Origin: Pictodentalium vernedei
Lineage: Eukaryota; Mollusca; Scaphopoda; Dentaliida; Dentaliidae
NCBI GenBank assembly: GCA_031216915.1
Contig: CM062297.1
Location: 833,481,337-833,545,336, forward strand
DNA: 64,000 nucleotides
Direction: 5' to 3'
Shown piece after piece: positions 12,091-24,385 of this stretch (its first letter is position 1; each line of letters opens with the position of its first letter). Position numbers and translations under genes: made by a program. A model generated the notes under the pieces. The model was not told the origin of the DNA. It ran no database searches and worked only from the letters and a program-made list of their open reading frames with translations.

Positions 12091-12533
12091 AAATATCCAC
12101 AGTCATATTACTTGCACTAACCCTTGAAATAAATACACATAATATATTATAATCCATTATAACATTTCAAAAGAAAATAATTTAAAAAAAAAAAAAAAAT
12201 TTTGAACAAATTTTCAGAAGAGCCCAAGTTCCCAATGGGAACAATGAGCCCAAATGGATCCCAAAAAAGCCTGAGTGTGGACAAAAATTTTAAATCATTT
12301 CAAAAATTTAATGTAACACTTACGAACAATATTAATGTATCTTACTATGAACTGAACTAAGCAGAGGACAAGTAATCACTATAAGAAGTAACCGTTGTCA
12401 ACATAGACAAAAAGTGTAAACAAACCGGAAACATGCCTCCAGGCACTGATAAACCTGGCCCAAAATCAGTTACCAATTTAAACACTATCTGATGCAAAAC
12501 AGAGACTTCCAGAGAAGAAACTGCAGAACATCA

Positions 12534-12563
12534 AAATAATTGAAATAAAAAAATTTTGAAAAA
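12534..12563 (-). repeat. 30-bp filler copy of a DIRS-internal target site
   Basis: Between the broken end of element 1 (…GCAGAACATC) and the start of element 2 lie 30 bp ending AAAAAAATTTTGAAAAA. The same sequence sits naturally upstream of gag in other copies and precedes the start of element 3 at 18523. Element 1's own version of that site is still present uninterrupted near 12180-12215, so this is an additional copy. Confidence 0.6.
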
Positions 12564-12873
12564 GTTAAAAAATTTATAGTAATTTATATATTTTTTATAC
12601 TTACCAATGACCCAGACATAGCTGATGCTAACTCTTAAAAATGTAGGGCCAAACACAAATTTCGCCCCCCCCCCCCCAATCCCCAAAATTTGCATCTAAA
12701 ACCAAAGAAAACATGTCCTGAATGGCCCTCCATACTTCACCTCTACTGCGCATGCGCAGTGTCAAGGACGTCCCGAAATTGGCGCCATTAATCATTCTTA
12801 TAATCAGTGCCTGGTAAGCACTATGTACTCAGCGGGGAGGTATGAGTTCCCAACTCCTGGGAGGGCCATCCCC

Positions 12874-12962
12874 ATCTGGGTCATTGGTAAGTATAAAAAA
12901 TATATAAATTACTATAAATTTTTTAACATTTTTATACTGTACCAATGACCCAGACATAGCTG
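12874..12962 (-). repeat. ICR of DIRS element 2
   Basis: Fused complements of both element termini (…TTTTTTAAC joined to ATTTTTATACTG), flanked by CTGGGTCATTGGTA and its inverted counterpart. Confidence 0.85.
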
Positions 12963-13574
12963 AATAGTAAAAAGGCTGGAGGGCCTAGGACATAGAGGAA
13001 ATTCCAATAAGCTCAATTATATAAAATAGAGTCATCCCCTAGAGGGGAAAAGGAGTATTAGGCCTTACATGTATCTTTCTTATTTATGATAAATTAGAAA
13101 GACACAACACCTTCCAAAATTGAGCATCATAACATCCATGTACTCTATTAATATCCAGTATAATCCTTATACTAATAATTTTTAAAGTAAGCCAATAAAT
13201 AAAGTTAGTCTAGAGAATAGAGACTCTTTATACTCCTTTAAAAGTGTCTGAGGATTGTATAATAATGCCCGTTTGACACGTGATATATTCAAAAGCTATA
13301 ATTTAAAAACTATGACCTGAATGAATTTTTAAAACATAAACTTATCACTTAAAAACCATCCCAGTAACAGCTCAGAATTACTAACTCCGGAGGAGGTATC
13401 CCCCTGATTTCATAATAAAACAGGTGACCCAAGGGAACACCCTCCTCCCCCCCCCCCCCCTTCTCCTTGCCCTGGGTCAAATAGCCCAGAGCGAAGAGGG
13501 CAGCAGGACGGAGTCACTGCCGGAACAGAAAGCCTACCTAGCTATAGTAGCAACTGTTAAGTGAATGACATTCT

Positions 13575-14710
13575 GAGCAGTAGATAATGGACCTAACAAT
13601 GGAGGCCTCCAGAAATGGACTCAATATTTCTGAGATAAAAATTCATGAATGTGGATGGCTGAGCCCAATGTGCAGCTTTCATAAAATCTATAATAGCGAC
13701 ACTATTAATGTAAGCCCAAGATGTAGAAAGAGCTCTTACTTCATGAGCCGAAATCTCAAGCACAAACTGCTGAGTTAATGATATACCATAAGCAGTACCG
13801 ATAGTTAATTGAATCCATTAGCAATAGAATGGAGCGTAATGTCCTTCTATTAGGCATCAAAGACAGAAGAAGCTTACGTCCTTACTAATAAACTGATATC
13901 TGTTTATAAATACGTAAACTCTAACCGGACAGAGTAAAGGCCTATGCCCGTACGAAGACGGAAGGACCTTAATAACAATAGGGTCCGGATATTATTAGGA
14001 GCCTGACTCTTAACCAAAAATCCAACCTAAGTAGTAAAGGAAATAGTGTTTCCGAAACTACGAAAGTGAGAATCGTCCACCGATAGTGCATGAAGCTCAC
14101 TGACTCCTCAGAAAAAAAGAAGACTAAGAGAATTACTGTCTTAAAAGGTCAGAATTTGAAACTACTGTTTTCAGAGGCTCAAATGATTACTTAGCTAAAT
14201 AAGAACCGAAGCTAAATTCCATATAGGAATTTAATCTAAGGATTCTAGGTCTATTTATCGAAAAGTTTCTAACTGACTTAGATAAAGAGACATAAGACTC
14301 AATTGTAAACTATCATAGAGTGCATAGGTATGAGATAACATAGAACTATAACCTTAATAGTAACAGGCTGCAGTTGATCTTGTCAAACAAGTATACTAGA
14401 AAGTTGCAATGTCTAGTATGGAGGGATCAAAAATATCCACATAATGATCCCTACACCAACGACGGAAGAGCCTCCACTTTAGCCGCATAGTATAGCGAAG
14501 AGGAGGTTCTCCTACAGTAAGAAATCGCGTCCACAGCTCGTCCTGTACAATGCTTGCCGTGCAAGAAGGACCACACAACGGAATACGTGAAGGTTGAGAC
14601 CTTGCGGGCTGTGATGAAGTTGACACGATTTCCCCAGCGAAAGAAGATCCTCTCATGGAGGAAGTTTTCGCAGTAAGTTCCACAGTCGACACCTGAGTAA
14701 ATTTACCCAC
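13575..14710 (-). pseudogene. YR remnant of element 2
   Basis: DNA similarity to element 4's YR is continuous, but frames are short. The longest piece (14396-14710) reads RLKWRLFRRWCRDHYVDIF, equivalent to the N-terminal SAM-like segment of YR. Single-base indels throughout destroy the gene. Many of the same lesions occur in element 3. Confidence 0.75.
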
Positions 14711-15455
14711 GGTCTCTGTGAAGACAGAGATGCTATCAACAGAATTGTATTGTGGATGTTATCTTAGCAATACTTGCTGAATCAACAGCGCTGGAGGATA
14801 CGCATATCCTATCATTCCGTCCTATTAGATCAATAGAGCGTTAACAACATAAGCCCAGGGATCCGGACATGGAAACACATACGTCTGCAATTGAATAGTG
14901 AGTTGTGTCGCAAATAAATTATCTTTGGGCGCTCCCATTGATAGCAAATCTGATTGAAAACTTGTTTGTTGAGAGTCCATTCTGACGGCAACAAGCGACC
15001 CTTACGTGAAAGGGAGTCTGCTAATACAATCAGACGACCCGGAATATGACGGACCGAAGCAGAACTTGGTGTACTATAACAAACAGAAGGATTCTTTCCG
15101 TTAAATTGAATAACGGAATCGAATGAGTGCCTCTCTGGTTCCGGAGATACGCAACTACTGTCGTATTATCGGACAGGATTTGGACATGCATTTCTGAATA
15201 ATGTTCATCCAATGACATAGTGCAAGCCTAAATAACATCATTTCCTGAAAGTTAAGTGCTTGCCTAGAAACTGCGGAACCCAAAGACCCTGGCACTTCGA
15301 ATCTGTTGGGATCAATATTGTATCCCAACCTGTTTGACTGGCATCCGTCATAATCATAAAACTCGGATCCGGCAACTGCAGAGGCACTCTCTGAGTCAAC
15401 CACCGAATGTTTGCCCCAGTCTGAATCTCTTGTTACACTTGATAGACAAGAGAAC
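14711..15455 (-). pseudogene. RNase H remnant of element 2
   Basis: Pieces such as VQILSDNTTVVAYLRNQ (15150-15190) and LALCHWMNIIQK mark the RNase H core with its second acidic residue. Frameshifts separate them. The gene runs straight into gag at the shared RT deletion point instead of continuing into RT. Confidence 0.75.
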
Positions 15456-15490
15456 GTGTATATCAAACAATTCATAGATTGCTGAAAAGA
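15455..15490 (-). other. RT-deletion junction, element 2
   Basis: Sequence equivalent to element 4 position about 28416 (CGTGTATATC…) is joined to the equivalent of about 29703 (GTTGCCGTCGAAG-like; here GATGCCATCGAAG). About 1.29 kb is missing, including the whole polymerase core with YLDD. The same join is found in elements 3 (about 21415-21445), 5 (37265-37300) and 6 (48275-48305). Confidence 0.8.
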
Positions 15491-18410
15491 TGCCATCGAA
15501 GAGAAGCTTCTCCAAGACCGAAGCGACTCAGAGAGAGTTCTTCACCTTACTATCCACGCACGTGGATGTAGCTAGGGCTGCGTCACGTCTAACCAACTCC
15601 AGGTTGCCACTGAAGGGCATAGTTATACGTGGAAAAACTACTGCCCTTGAAAGAAATCACATTGAGGATCATATCCTGGAATTCTTTCTCTTGAAGACAT
15701 AATGATAATGCCTCAGTAAGGTGGTCTACGTATGATAAAGCGTCTAAGTTAAGTCTATTAGACATCATTGTCGTTTCCAACATCGTGGTTGGAATTGACA
15801 TAGACGGCGAAAAAGATAATTCCCAGTCTTCAGCCCCGCCGTCTAGATGCATATGAACTCTCGGTATGCCCTGTTCTGCCAATATAAATTATTTCCTAGA
15901 ATTGATGAAAGGCAGAATAGAGCATTGCGGACAAGAAACTAGACTATCATGCTTGGTAGCAAGCTTATATATAGCGTCGTTAAATAATTTGAATGCTCTA
16001 ATGACATTATTGGACTGTGTCGGTAAGTCAGGGACAATGTCCTGAACCGATCCAAAACTCCGTGTCCAATGACGCTATTAGTCTCTTATCCAGCATCGCA
16101 GCAATGTAGTCCGACAGAACAACCTCTGGAAGATAATGCCGGAAGAAATGTATGGCAGCTTCTGTTGTTCCGAAAGGGAAAGCTCGAAATCGTCCGAATC
16201 CCTTTCGCCATCCTGTCGGACCCTATAAAGTGTTCTGTCGTCCGAACCTGATGCAACAGCGGAGTGCACCGACCCAGCGCCGTCGGATTATTCCTGATCC
16301 GACCGAGAATCTGTCGTTTGCTGGGATGCTGCGATAAGCTGTGCTATTTTGGATAGCACGTCCGTCACTGAGCCCTGTGAAGAAGCGGTCTTACGATGCA
16401 TTGCCGCTGGAAGCTCCGTGTTCGTTACCCCGTGCATACTTCTATTATGCGAGCGAACGGAGTGTATAGGCCTTGTGTTCCTTGGCTACCGGATGGTGTG
16501 ACCTGTTTGCCGTGGAATCACTGAATGACGAAGCTGGCCGAGGTCACGTAGCCAATGTGTGGTCGTGTGCGCTGCTGTGAGGATGAGGAAGCATTATCGA
16601 CAGTCTCTCGGACTGTCAATATAACGGAGCGTCCCGAGCGGCGGACATATGCTCCGAATGCGAAATGTCTGTACCACAACATCCGGTCCCATATGTTGTT
16701 GTACGAGAGAGGGACCTCTCTCGATCGCAGCCCGGACGGACCTGGACGAGCTTGGAACCGGACTAACAGGCTTCCACCGATCTGTCCTCTAATCCGTCGT
16801 CACTGGGTATGTACTAAAGTCTATTATAGTGCTCGCATTACCCAAATCTCCTTCCTAGACCGCAACGGATGAACCCGACTGCCGAACCATTCGATGAATG
16901 GACGCTACACCGGGTGAGCTAGCGAATGTCAACTCCGTCGATCCTACTAGGGACCTCTTAGGCGATTGACGTATTCCATGAGCACTTATTGCCGCTAGCT
17001 CTTCATTAACTAAGACGACAGAGGCACACCTTTGAAAGACATCTCAGTAACTTTGCGAACAAGAAACCAGACATGCTTGTTAATAGCAAGCATATAATAA
17101 TATATATAGCGTCGTTCAATAATTCGAAAGTTTGTGTGACATTATTGGACTGTGTCGGAACTGAGGGACGATGTCCCTGAACCGAACCAAAAATTTCTGT
17201 GTCCACCGATGCTATCAGTTTCTTATCCGGCATCGCAGCATTCTTGTCCGATGAAAGAACCTCTAGAAGATAAAGTCAGATGACATACACAGCAGCTTAT
17301 GTTGTTCCGAAAGGGAAAGCTCAAAATCCTCCGAATCCCTTTCAGCATCCCGTCTGGACCAGATGAAATTTTCGGACGTCCGTACCTGCTTCCGCGGAGC
17401 ATCCCGACCCAGCGTCGTCGGATAATACATGATGCAACAGAGATTCTGTCGTTGCAGGGATGCTGCGATAAGCTGTGCTATTTGGGATAGCATGTCCGTC
17501 ACTGAGGCCTGTGCAGTAGCGGTCTTACGATGCTTTGCCGCTGGAAGCTCCGTGTACGTTGACTCCCACACACTTTCTTATGCGAACGTCCAGAGTCTGC
17601 AGGCCTCGTGTCCCTGGCTACCGGATGGTGTGACCTGGTCGCCGATGATTCTCTGATTGGCGAAGCTAACTGGATATCCGAGGTCACGTAGCCAAGAGCT
17701 GTCGTGTGCGCTACCATGAGGATGAGGAAGCCTTATTGACAGTCTCTCCGGAGCGTCCCGAGCGGCGGACATATGCTCCAAATGCGAAACATTTTGTACC
17801 ACAACATCTGGGCCAGATGTTGTTGTACGAGAGAGGGGCCTCTCTCGCTCGCAGTCCGGATGGACCTGGACGAGCTAGGAACCGGACTAAAAGGCTTCCT
17901 CCGTTCTCTCCTCTAATCCGCCGTCACTGGGTGTGCATTTGGTTGATTTATAGTGCTCACATCACCCAAAACTCCTTCTAGACCGCAACGGACGAACCCG
18001 GCTGCCGAACCATTCGATGAATGGACGCTACACCGGGCGAGCTAGCGGATGTCAAAGGCCGTCAAACCTACTAGGGTCCTCTTAGGCAATTGACGTATTT
18101 ACATGAGCACTTTTCCGCTAGCTCTTCATTAATTGTGACGACGGAGGCACACTTTTGGAAGACATCACGGATACATCACCCTGTTCTTGATCGTCTGAAA
18201 TAGAGATTGATAAAGTAGAGTGACCCTGCGGGGAAAGGACCGGAATGGCCATTTATCCACTAACATACCATGACACACGCTTCCCATGTTGTCATCGAAA
18301 TTAACACATACAGAACAGCAGTTAGTGCGAGCACACTGACTACATTATACAATGATTATGAAAATCAGAGGAAGATTTCCTCTTATTACAATTGAACAAT
18401 ATCCTTTCAT
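15485..18410 (-). pseudogene. Doubled gag remnant, element 2
   Basis: Reading the plus strand, gag landmarks run from the C-terminal region (15490) to the N-terminal Cys-coding region (about 17030). They then jump back at TTTGCGAACAAGAAACCAG to the middle of gag and run out again to the start codon region (CAT at 18408-18410). The two passes are clearly diverged from one another. No frame longer than about 100 codons remains. Confidence 0.75.
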
Positions 18411-18827
18411 TGTGAAAAGAAAACAAAGTCCTAGTACTCGCACCAACCCCTGACAATCAAAATACATAATAACATGATCCATTAACATAGAAAAAATAAT
18501 TGAAATCAAAAAATTTTGAAAAAGTTAAAAAATTTATAGTAATTTATATATTTTTTATACTTACCAATGACCCAGACATAGCTGGTGCTAACTCTTAAAA
18601 ATATAGGGCCAAACACAAATTTTGCCCCAAAATCCCCAAAATTTGCATCTAAAACCAAAGAAAACATGTCCTGAATGGCCCTCCATACTTCACCTCTACT
18701 GCGCATGCGCAGTGTCAAGGACGTCCCGAAATTGGCGCCATTAATCATTCTTATAACCAGTGCCTGGTAAGCGCTATGTACTCAGCGGGGAGGTATGAGT
18801 TCCCAACTCCTGGGAGGGCCATCCCCA

Positions 18828-18914
18828 TCTGGGTCATTGGTAAGTATAAAAAATATATAAATTACTATAAATTTTTTAACATTTTTATACTGTACCAATG
18901 ACCCAGACATAGCT
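18828..18914 (-). repeat. ICR of DIRS element 3
   Basis: Same fused-terminus structure as in the other copies. It immediately precedes the TGAATAGTAAAAAGGCTGGAG internal sequence. Confidence 0.85.
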
Positions 18915-19529
18915 GAATAGTAAAAAGGCTGGAGGGCCTAGAACATAGAGCAAGTTCAAATAAGCTCAATTATATCAAATAGAGTCATCCCCTCGAGGGG
19001 AAAAGGAGTATTAGGCCTTACATGTATCTTTCTAATTTATAATAAATTTGAAAGACACAACACCTTCCATAATTGAGCATCATAACATCCATGTACTCTA
19101 TTAATATCCAGTATAATCCTTATACTAATAATTTTTAAAGTAAGCCAATAAATAAAGTTAGTCTAGAGAACAGAGACTCTTTATACTCCTTAAAAGTGTC
19201 TGAGGATTGTATAATAACGCCCATTTGACACGTGATATATTCAAAAGCTATACTTTAAAAACTATGACCTGAATGAATTTTTAAAACATAAACTTATCAC
19301 TTAAAAGCCATCCCAGTAACAGCTCAGAATTACTAACTCCGGAGGAGGTATCCCCTTGTTTTCATAATAAAACAGGTGACCCAAGGGAACACCCCCCCCC
19401 CCCCCCCCACCTTCTCCTTGCCCTGGGTCAAATAGCCCAGAGCGAAGAGGGCAGCAGGACGGAGTCACTGTCGGAACAGAAAGCCTACCTAGCTAAAGTA
19501 GCAACTGTTAAGTGAATGACATTCTGAGC

Positions 19530-20662
19530 AGTAGATAATAGACCTAACAATGGAGGCCTCCAGAAATGGACTCAATATTTCTGAGATAAAAATTCATGAA
19601 TGTGGATGGCTGAGCCCAATGAGCAGCGTTCATAAAATCTATAATAGCGACACTATTAATGTAAGCCCAAGATGTAGAAAGAGCTCTTACTTCATGAGCC
19701 GAAATCTCAAGCACAAACTGCTGAGTCAATGATATACCATAAGCAGTACCGATAGTTAATTGAATCCATTAGCAATAGAATTGAGCGTAATGTCCTTCTA
19801 TTAGGCATCAAAGACAGAAGAAGCTTACGTCCGTACTAATAAACTGATATCTGTTTATAAATACGTAAACTCTAACCGGACAGAGTAAAGGCCTATCCCC
19901 GTACGAAGACGGAAGGACCTTAATAACAATAGGTTCCGGACATTATTAGGAGCCTGACTCTTAACTAAAAATCCAACCTAAGTAATAAAGGAAGTAGTGT
20001 TTCCGACACTACGAAAGTGAGAATCGTCCACTGAAAGTGTATGAAGCTCACTGACTCCTCAGTAAAAGAGAAGACTAACAGAATTACTGTCTTAAAAGGT
20101 CAGAATTTGAAAACTACTGTATCCAGAGGCTCAAATGATTACTTAGGTCAATAAAAACCGAAGCTAAACTCCGTATAGGAATTTAATCTAAGGATTCTAG
20201 ATCTATTTATCGAAAAGTTTCTAACTGACTTAGATAAAGAGACATAAGACTCAATTGTAAACTATCATAGAGTGCATAGGTATGAGATAACATAGACCTA
20301 TGACCTTGATAGTAACAGACTGCAGTTGATCTTGTCAAACAAGTAAACTAAAAAGTTGCAATGTCTAGTATGGAGGGATAAAAAATATCAACATAATGAT
20401 CCCTACACCAACGACGGAAGAGCCTCCACTTTAGCCGCATAGTATAGCGAAGAAGAGGTTCTCCTACAGTAAGAAATCGCGTCCATAGCTCGTCCTGTAC
20501 AATGCTTGCCGTGCAAGAAGGACCACACAACGGAATACGTGAAGGTTGATATCTTGCGGGTTGTGATGAAGTTGACATGATTTCCCCAGCGAAAGAAGAT
20601 CCTCTCATGGAGGAAGTTTTCGCAGTAAGTCCCACAGTAGACACCTCAGTAAATTTACCCAC
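19530..20662 (-). pseudogene. YR remnant of element 3
   Basis: Closely similar to the element 2 remnant. The 3' end encodes QQFVLEISAHEVRALSTSWA (19660-19730, keeps the H-x-x-R motif) and further on RLKWRLFRRWCRDHYVDIF. Between them are stops and indels. No complete recombinase can be read. Confidence 0.75.
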
Positions 20663-21420
20663 GGTCTCTGTGAAGACAGAGATGCTATCAACAGAACTGT
20701 ATTGTGGATGTTTATCTTAGCAAAACATGCTGAATCAACAGTGCTGGAGGATACGCATATCGTATCATTCCGTCCTATTAGATCAATAGAGCGTTAACAA
20801 CATAAGCTCAGGGATCCGGACATGGAAACACATACGTCTGCAATTGAATAGTGAGTTGTGTCGCAAATAAATTATCATTGGGCGCTCCCATTGATAGCAA
20901 ATCTGATTGAATACTTGTTTGTTGAGAGTCCATTCTGACGGCAACAAGCGACCCTTACGTGAAAGGGAGTCTGCTAATACAATCAGACGACCCGGAATAT
21001 GACGGACCGAAGCAGAACTTGGTGTACTATAACAAACAGAAGGATTCTTTCCGTTAAATTGAATAACGGAATCGAATGAGTGCCTCCCCGGTTCCGGAGA
21101 TATGCAATTACTGTCGTATTATCGGACAGGATTTGGACATGAGTTTCTGAATAATGTTCATCCAATGACATAGTGCAAGCCTAAATAACATCATTCCCTG
21201 GAAGTTAAGTGCTTGCCTAGAAACTGCGGAACCCAAAGACCCTGGCACTTCGAATCCGTTGGGATCAATATTGTACCCCAACCTGTTTGACTGGCATCCG
21301 TCATAATCATAAAACTCGGATCCGGCAACTGCAGTGGCACTCTCGGAGTCAACCACCGAATGTTTGCCCCAGACTGAATCTCTTGCTACACTTGATAGAC
21401 AAGAGAACGTGTATATCGAG
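20663..21420 (-). pseudogene. RNase H remnant of element 3
   Basis: Fragments VQILSDNTTVIAYLRNRGG and FQGMMLFRLALCHWMNI correspond to the RNase H core. The ribonuclease part abuts the gag remnant at the shared deletion join (about 21415-21445) with no RT between them. Confidence 0.75.
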
Positions 21421-21429
21421 CAATTCATA

Positions 21430-24385
21430 GATTGCTGAAAAGTTGCCGTCGAAGAGAAGCTTCTCCGAGACAGAAGCGACTCTGAGAGAGTTCTTCACCT
21501 TACTATCCACGCGCGTGGATGTAGCTAGGGCTGCGTCACGTCTAACCAACTCCAGGTTGCCACTGAAGGGCGGAGTTATACGTAGAAAAACTACTGCCCT
21601 TGAAAGAAATCACATTGAGGATCATATCCTGGAATTCTTTCTCTTGAAGACGTAATGATAACGCCTCAGTAAGGTGATCTACGTATGATAAAGCGTCTAA
21701 GTTAAGTCTATTAGACATCATTGTCGTTTCCAACATCGTGGTTGGAATTGACATAGACGGCGAAAAAGATAATTCCCAGTCTTCAGCCCCGCTGTCTAGA
21801 CGCATATGAACTCTCGGTATGCCCTGTTCTGCCAATATAGATTATTTCCTAGAATTGATAAAAGGCAGAATAGAGCATTGCGGACAAGAAACTAGACTAT
21901 CATGCTTGGTAGCAAGCTTATATACAGCGTCGTTAAATAATTCGAATGTTCTAATGACATTATTGGACTGTGTCGGTAAGTCAGGGACAATGTCCCTGAA
22001 CCGATCCAAAACTCCATGTCCAATGACGCTATTAGTCTCTTATCCAGCATCGCAGCAATGTAGTCCGACGGAACAACCTCTGGAAGATAATGCCAGAAGA
22101 AATGTATGGCAGCTTCTGTTGTTCCGAAAGAGAAAACTCGAAATCGTCCGAATCCCTTTCGCCATCCTGTCGGACCCTATAAAGTGTTCGGTCGTCCGAA
22201 CCTGATGCAACAGCGGAGCGCACCGACCCAGCGCCGTCGGATAATTCCTGATCCGACCGAGAATCTGTCGATTGCTGGGATGATGCGATAAACTGTGCTA
22301 TTTTGGATAGCACGTCCGTCACTGAGGCCTGTGGAGAAGCAGTGTTACGATGCACTGCCGCTGGAAGCTCCATGTTCGTTACCACGTGCATACTTCTATT
22401 ATGCGAGCGAACGGAGTGTATAGGCCTCGTGTCCCTTGGCTACCGGATGGCGTGACCTGTTCGCCTTGGAATCACTGAATGACGAAGCTGGCCGGATACT
22501 CGAGGTCACGTAGCCAATGTGCGGTCGTGTGCGCTGCTGTGAGGATGAGGAAGCATTATCGACAGTCTCTCGGACTGTCAATATAACGGAGCGTCCCGAG
22601 CGGCGGACATATGCTCTGAATGCGAAATGTCTGTACCACAATATCCGGTCCCATATGTTGTTGTACAAGAGAGGGACCTCTCTCGCTCGCAGCCCTGACG
22701 GACCTGGACGAGCTAGGAACCGGACTAACAGGCTTCCTCCGATCTGTCCTCTAATCGTCGTCACTGGGTGTGTACTAAAGTTTATTATAGTGCTCGCATC
22801 ACCCAAAACTCCTTCCTAGACCACAACGGACGAACCCGACTGCCGAACCATTCGATGAATGGACGCTACACTGGGTGAGCTAGCAAATGTCAACTCCATC
22901 GATACTACTAGGGACCTCTTAGGCGATTGACATATTCCATGAGCACTTATTGCCGCTAGCTCTTCATTAACTATGACGACAGAGGCACATTTTTGAAAGA
23001 CATCTCCGTAACTTTGCGAACAAGAAACCAGACATGCTTGTTAATAGCAAGCATATAATAATATATATAGCGTCGTTCAATAATTCGAAAGTTTGTGTGA
23101 CATTATTGGACTGTGCCAGAACTGAGGGACGATGTCCCTGAACCGAACCAAAAAATTCTGTGTCCACCGACGCTATCAGTTTCTTATCCGGCATCGCAGC
23201 ATTCTGGTCCGATGAAAGAACCTCTAGAAGATAAAGTCAGATGACATACACAGCAGCTTAAGTTGTTCCGAAAGGGAAAGCTCGAAATCCTCCGAATCCC
23301 TTTCGGCATCCCGTCGGACCGGATGAAATTTCCGGACGTCCGTACCTGCTTCCGCGGAGCGTCCCAACCCAGCGTTGTCGGATAATACATGATGCGACAG
23401 ATTCTGTCGTTGCTGGGATGCTGGGATAAGCTGTGCTATTTGGGATAGTACGTCCGTCACCGAGGCCTGTGCAGTAGCGGTCTTACGATGCTTTGCCGCT
23501 GGAAGCTCCGTGAACGTTGACTCCCACACACTTTCTTATGCGAACGTCCGGAGTCTGCAGGCCTCGTGTCCCTGGCTACCGGATGGTGTGACCTGGTCGC
23601 CGATGATTCTCTGATTGGCGAAGCTGACTGGATATCCGAGGTCACGTAGCCAAGAGCGGTCGTGTGCGCTACCATGAGGATGAGGAAGCCTTATTGACAG
23701 TCTCTCCGGACTGACTATATATCGGAGCGTCCCGATTGGCAGACGTATGCTCCGAATGCGAAACATTTTGTACCACAACATCTGGGGCCAGATGTTGTTG
23801 TACGAGAGAGGGGCCTCTCTCGCTCGCAGTCCGGATGGACCTGGACGAGCTAGGAACCGGACTAAAAGGCTTCCTCCGTTCTCTCCTCTAATCCGCTGTC
23901 ACTGGGTGTGCATTTGGTTGATTTATAGTGCTCGCATCACCCAAAACTCCTTCTAGACCGCAACGGACGAACCCGGCTGCCGAACCATTCGATGAATGGA
24001 CACTACACCGGGCGAGCTAGCAGACGTCAAAGGTCGTCGAACCTACTAGGGTCCTCTTAGGCAATTGACATATTTACATGAGCACTTTTCCGCTAGCTCT
24101 TCATTAATTGTGACGATGGAGGCACACTTTTGGAAGACATCACGGATACATCACCCTGTTCTTGATCGTCTGAAATAGAGATTGATAAAGTAGAGTGACC
24201 CTGCGGGGAAAGGACCGGAATGGCCAATTCCCCACTAACATACTGTGACACGCTCTTCCCATGTTGTCATTGAAATTAACACATACAGAACAGGAGTTAG
24301 TGCAAGTACGCTGACTACATTATACAATGACTATGAAAGTCAGAGGAAGATTTCCTCTTATTACAATTGAAAAATATCCTTTCAT
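21430..24385 (-). pseudogene. Doubled gag remnant, element 3
   Basis: First pass 21440 to about 23005, second pass about 23006-24385, with the switch at TTTGCGAACAAGAAACCAG. The second pass (SDIQSASPIRESSATRSHHP) is nearer to element 4's gag (SDILPASPMKDSSATRSHHP) than the first (SSIRPASSFSDSKANRSRHP). The two halves therefore come from different gag lineages and not from a fresh tandem duplication. Confidence 0.75.

Larger units (their letters stand above)
4708..12533 (-). mobile_element. DIRS element 1, larger (3') portion
   Basis: Outermost and most decayed DIRS copy. Its left end is the GTTAAAAAATTTATAG terminus, followed by the terminal repeat, an ICR (5008-5095), a C-run (5590-5600), then YR, RNase H, RT and gag remnants. 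The rest of the element is at 33572-34149. The two ITRs share diagnostic variants found in no other copy (AATATCTAGGGCC, CAAACGCAAATTTTACC, AAAATTACATGTCCT). Within it are a deletion of most of YR, a LINE inserted into RT and a partly duplicated gag. It breaks off at 12533, where inserted material begins. Confidence 0.85.
12564..18523 (-). mobile_element. DIRS element 2, larger (3') portion (RT-less)
   Basis: Starts with GTTAAAAAATTTATAG and carries ITR, ICR (12874-12962), C14 tract (13447-13460), YR and RNase H remnants, an RT deletion (about 15455-15490) and a doubled gag. It is interrupted by element 3 at the ATTTTGAAAAA site upstream of gag. The remainder is 32591-33571. Both ITR halves share the AAAAATGTAGGGCC variant, unlike element 3 (AAAAATATAGGG), which establishes that they belong together. 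The copy is closely similar to element 3. Confidence 0.85.
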
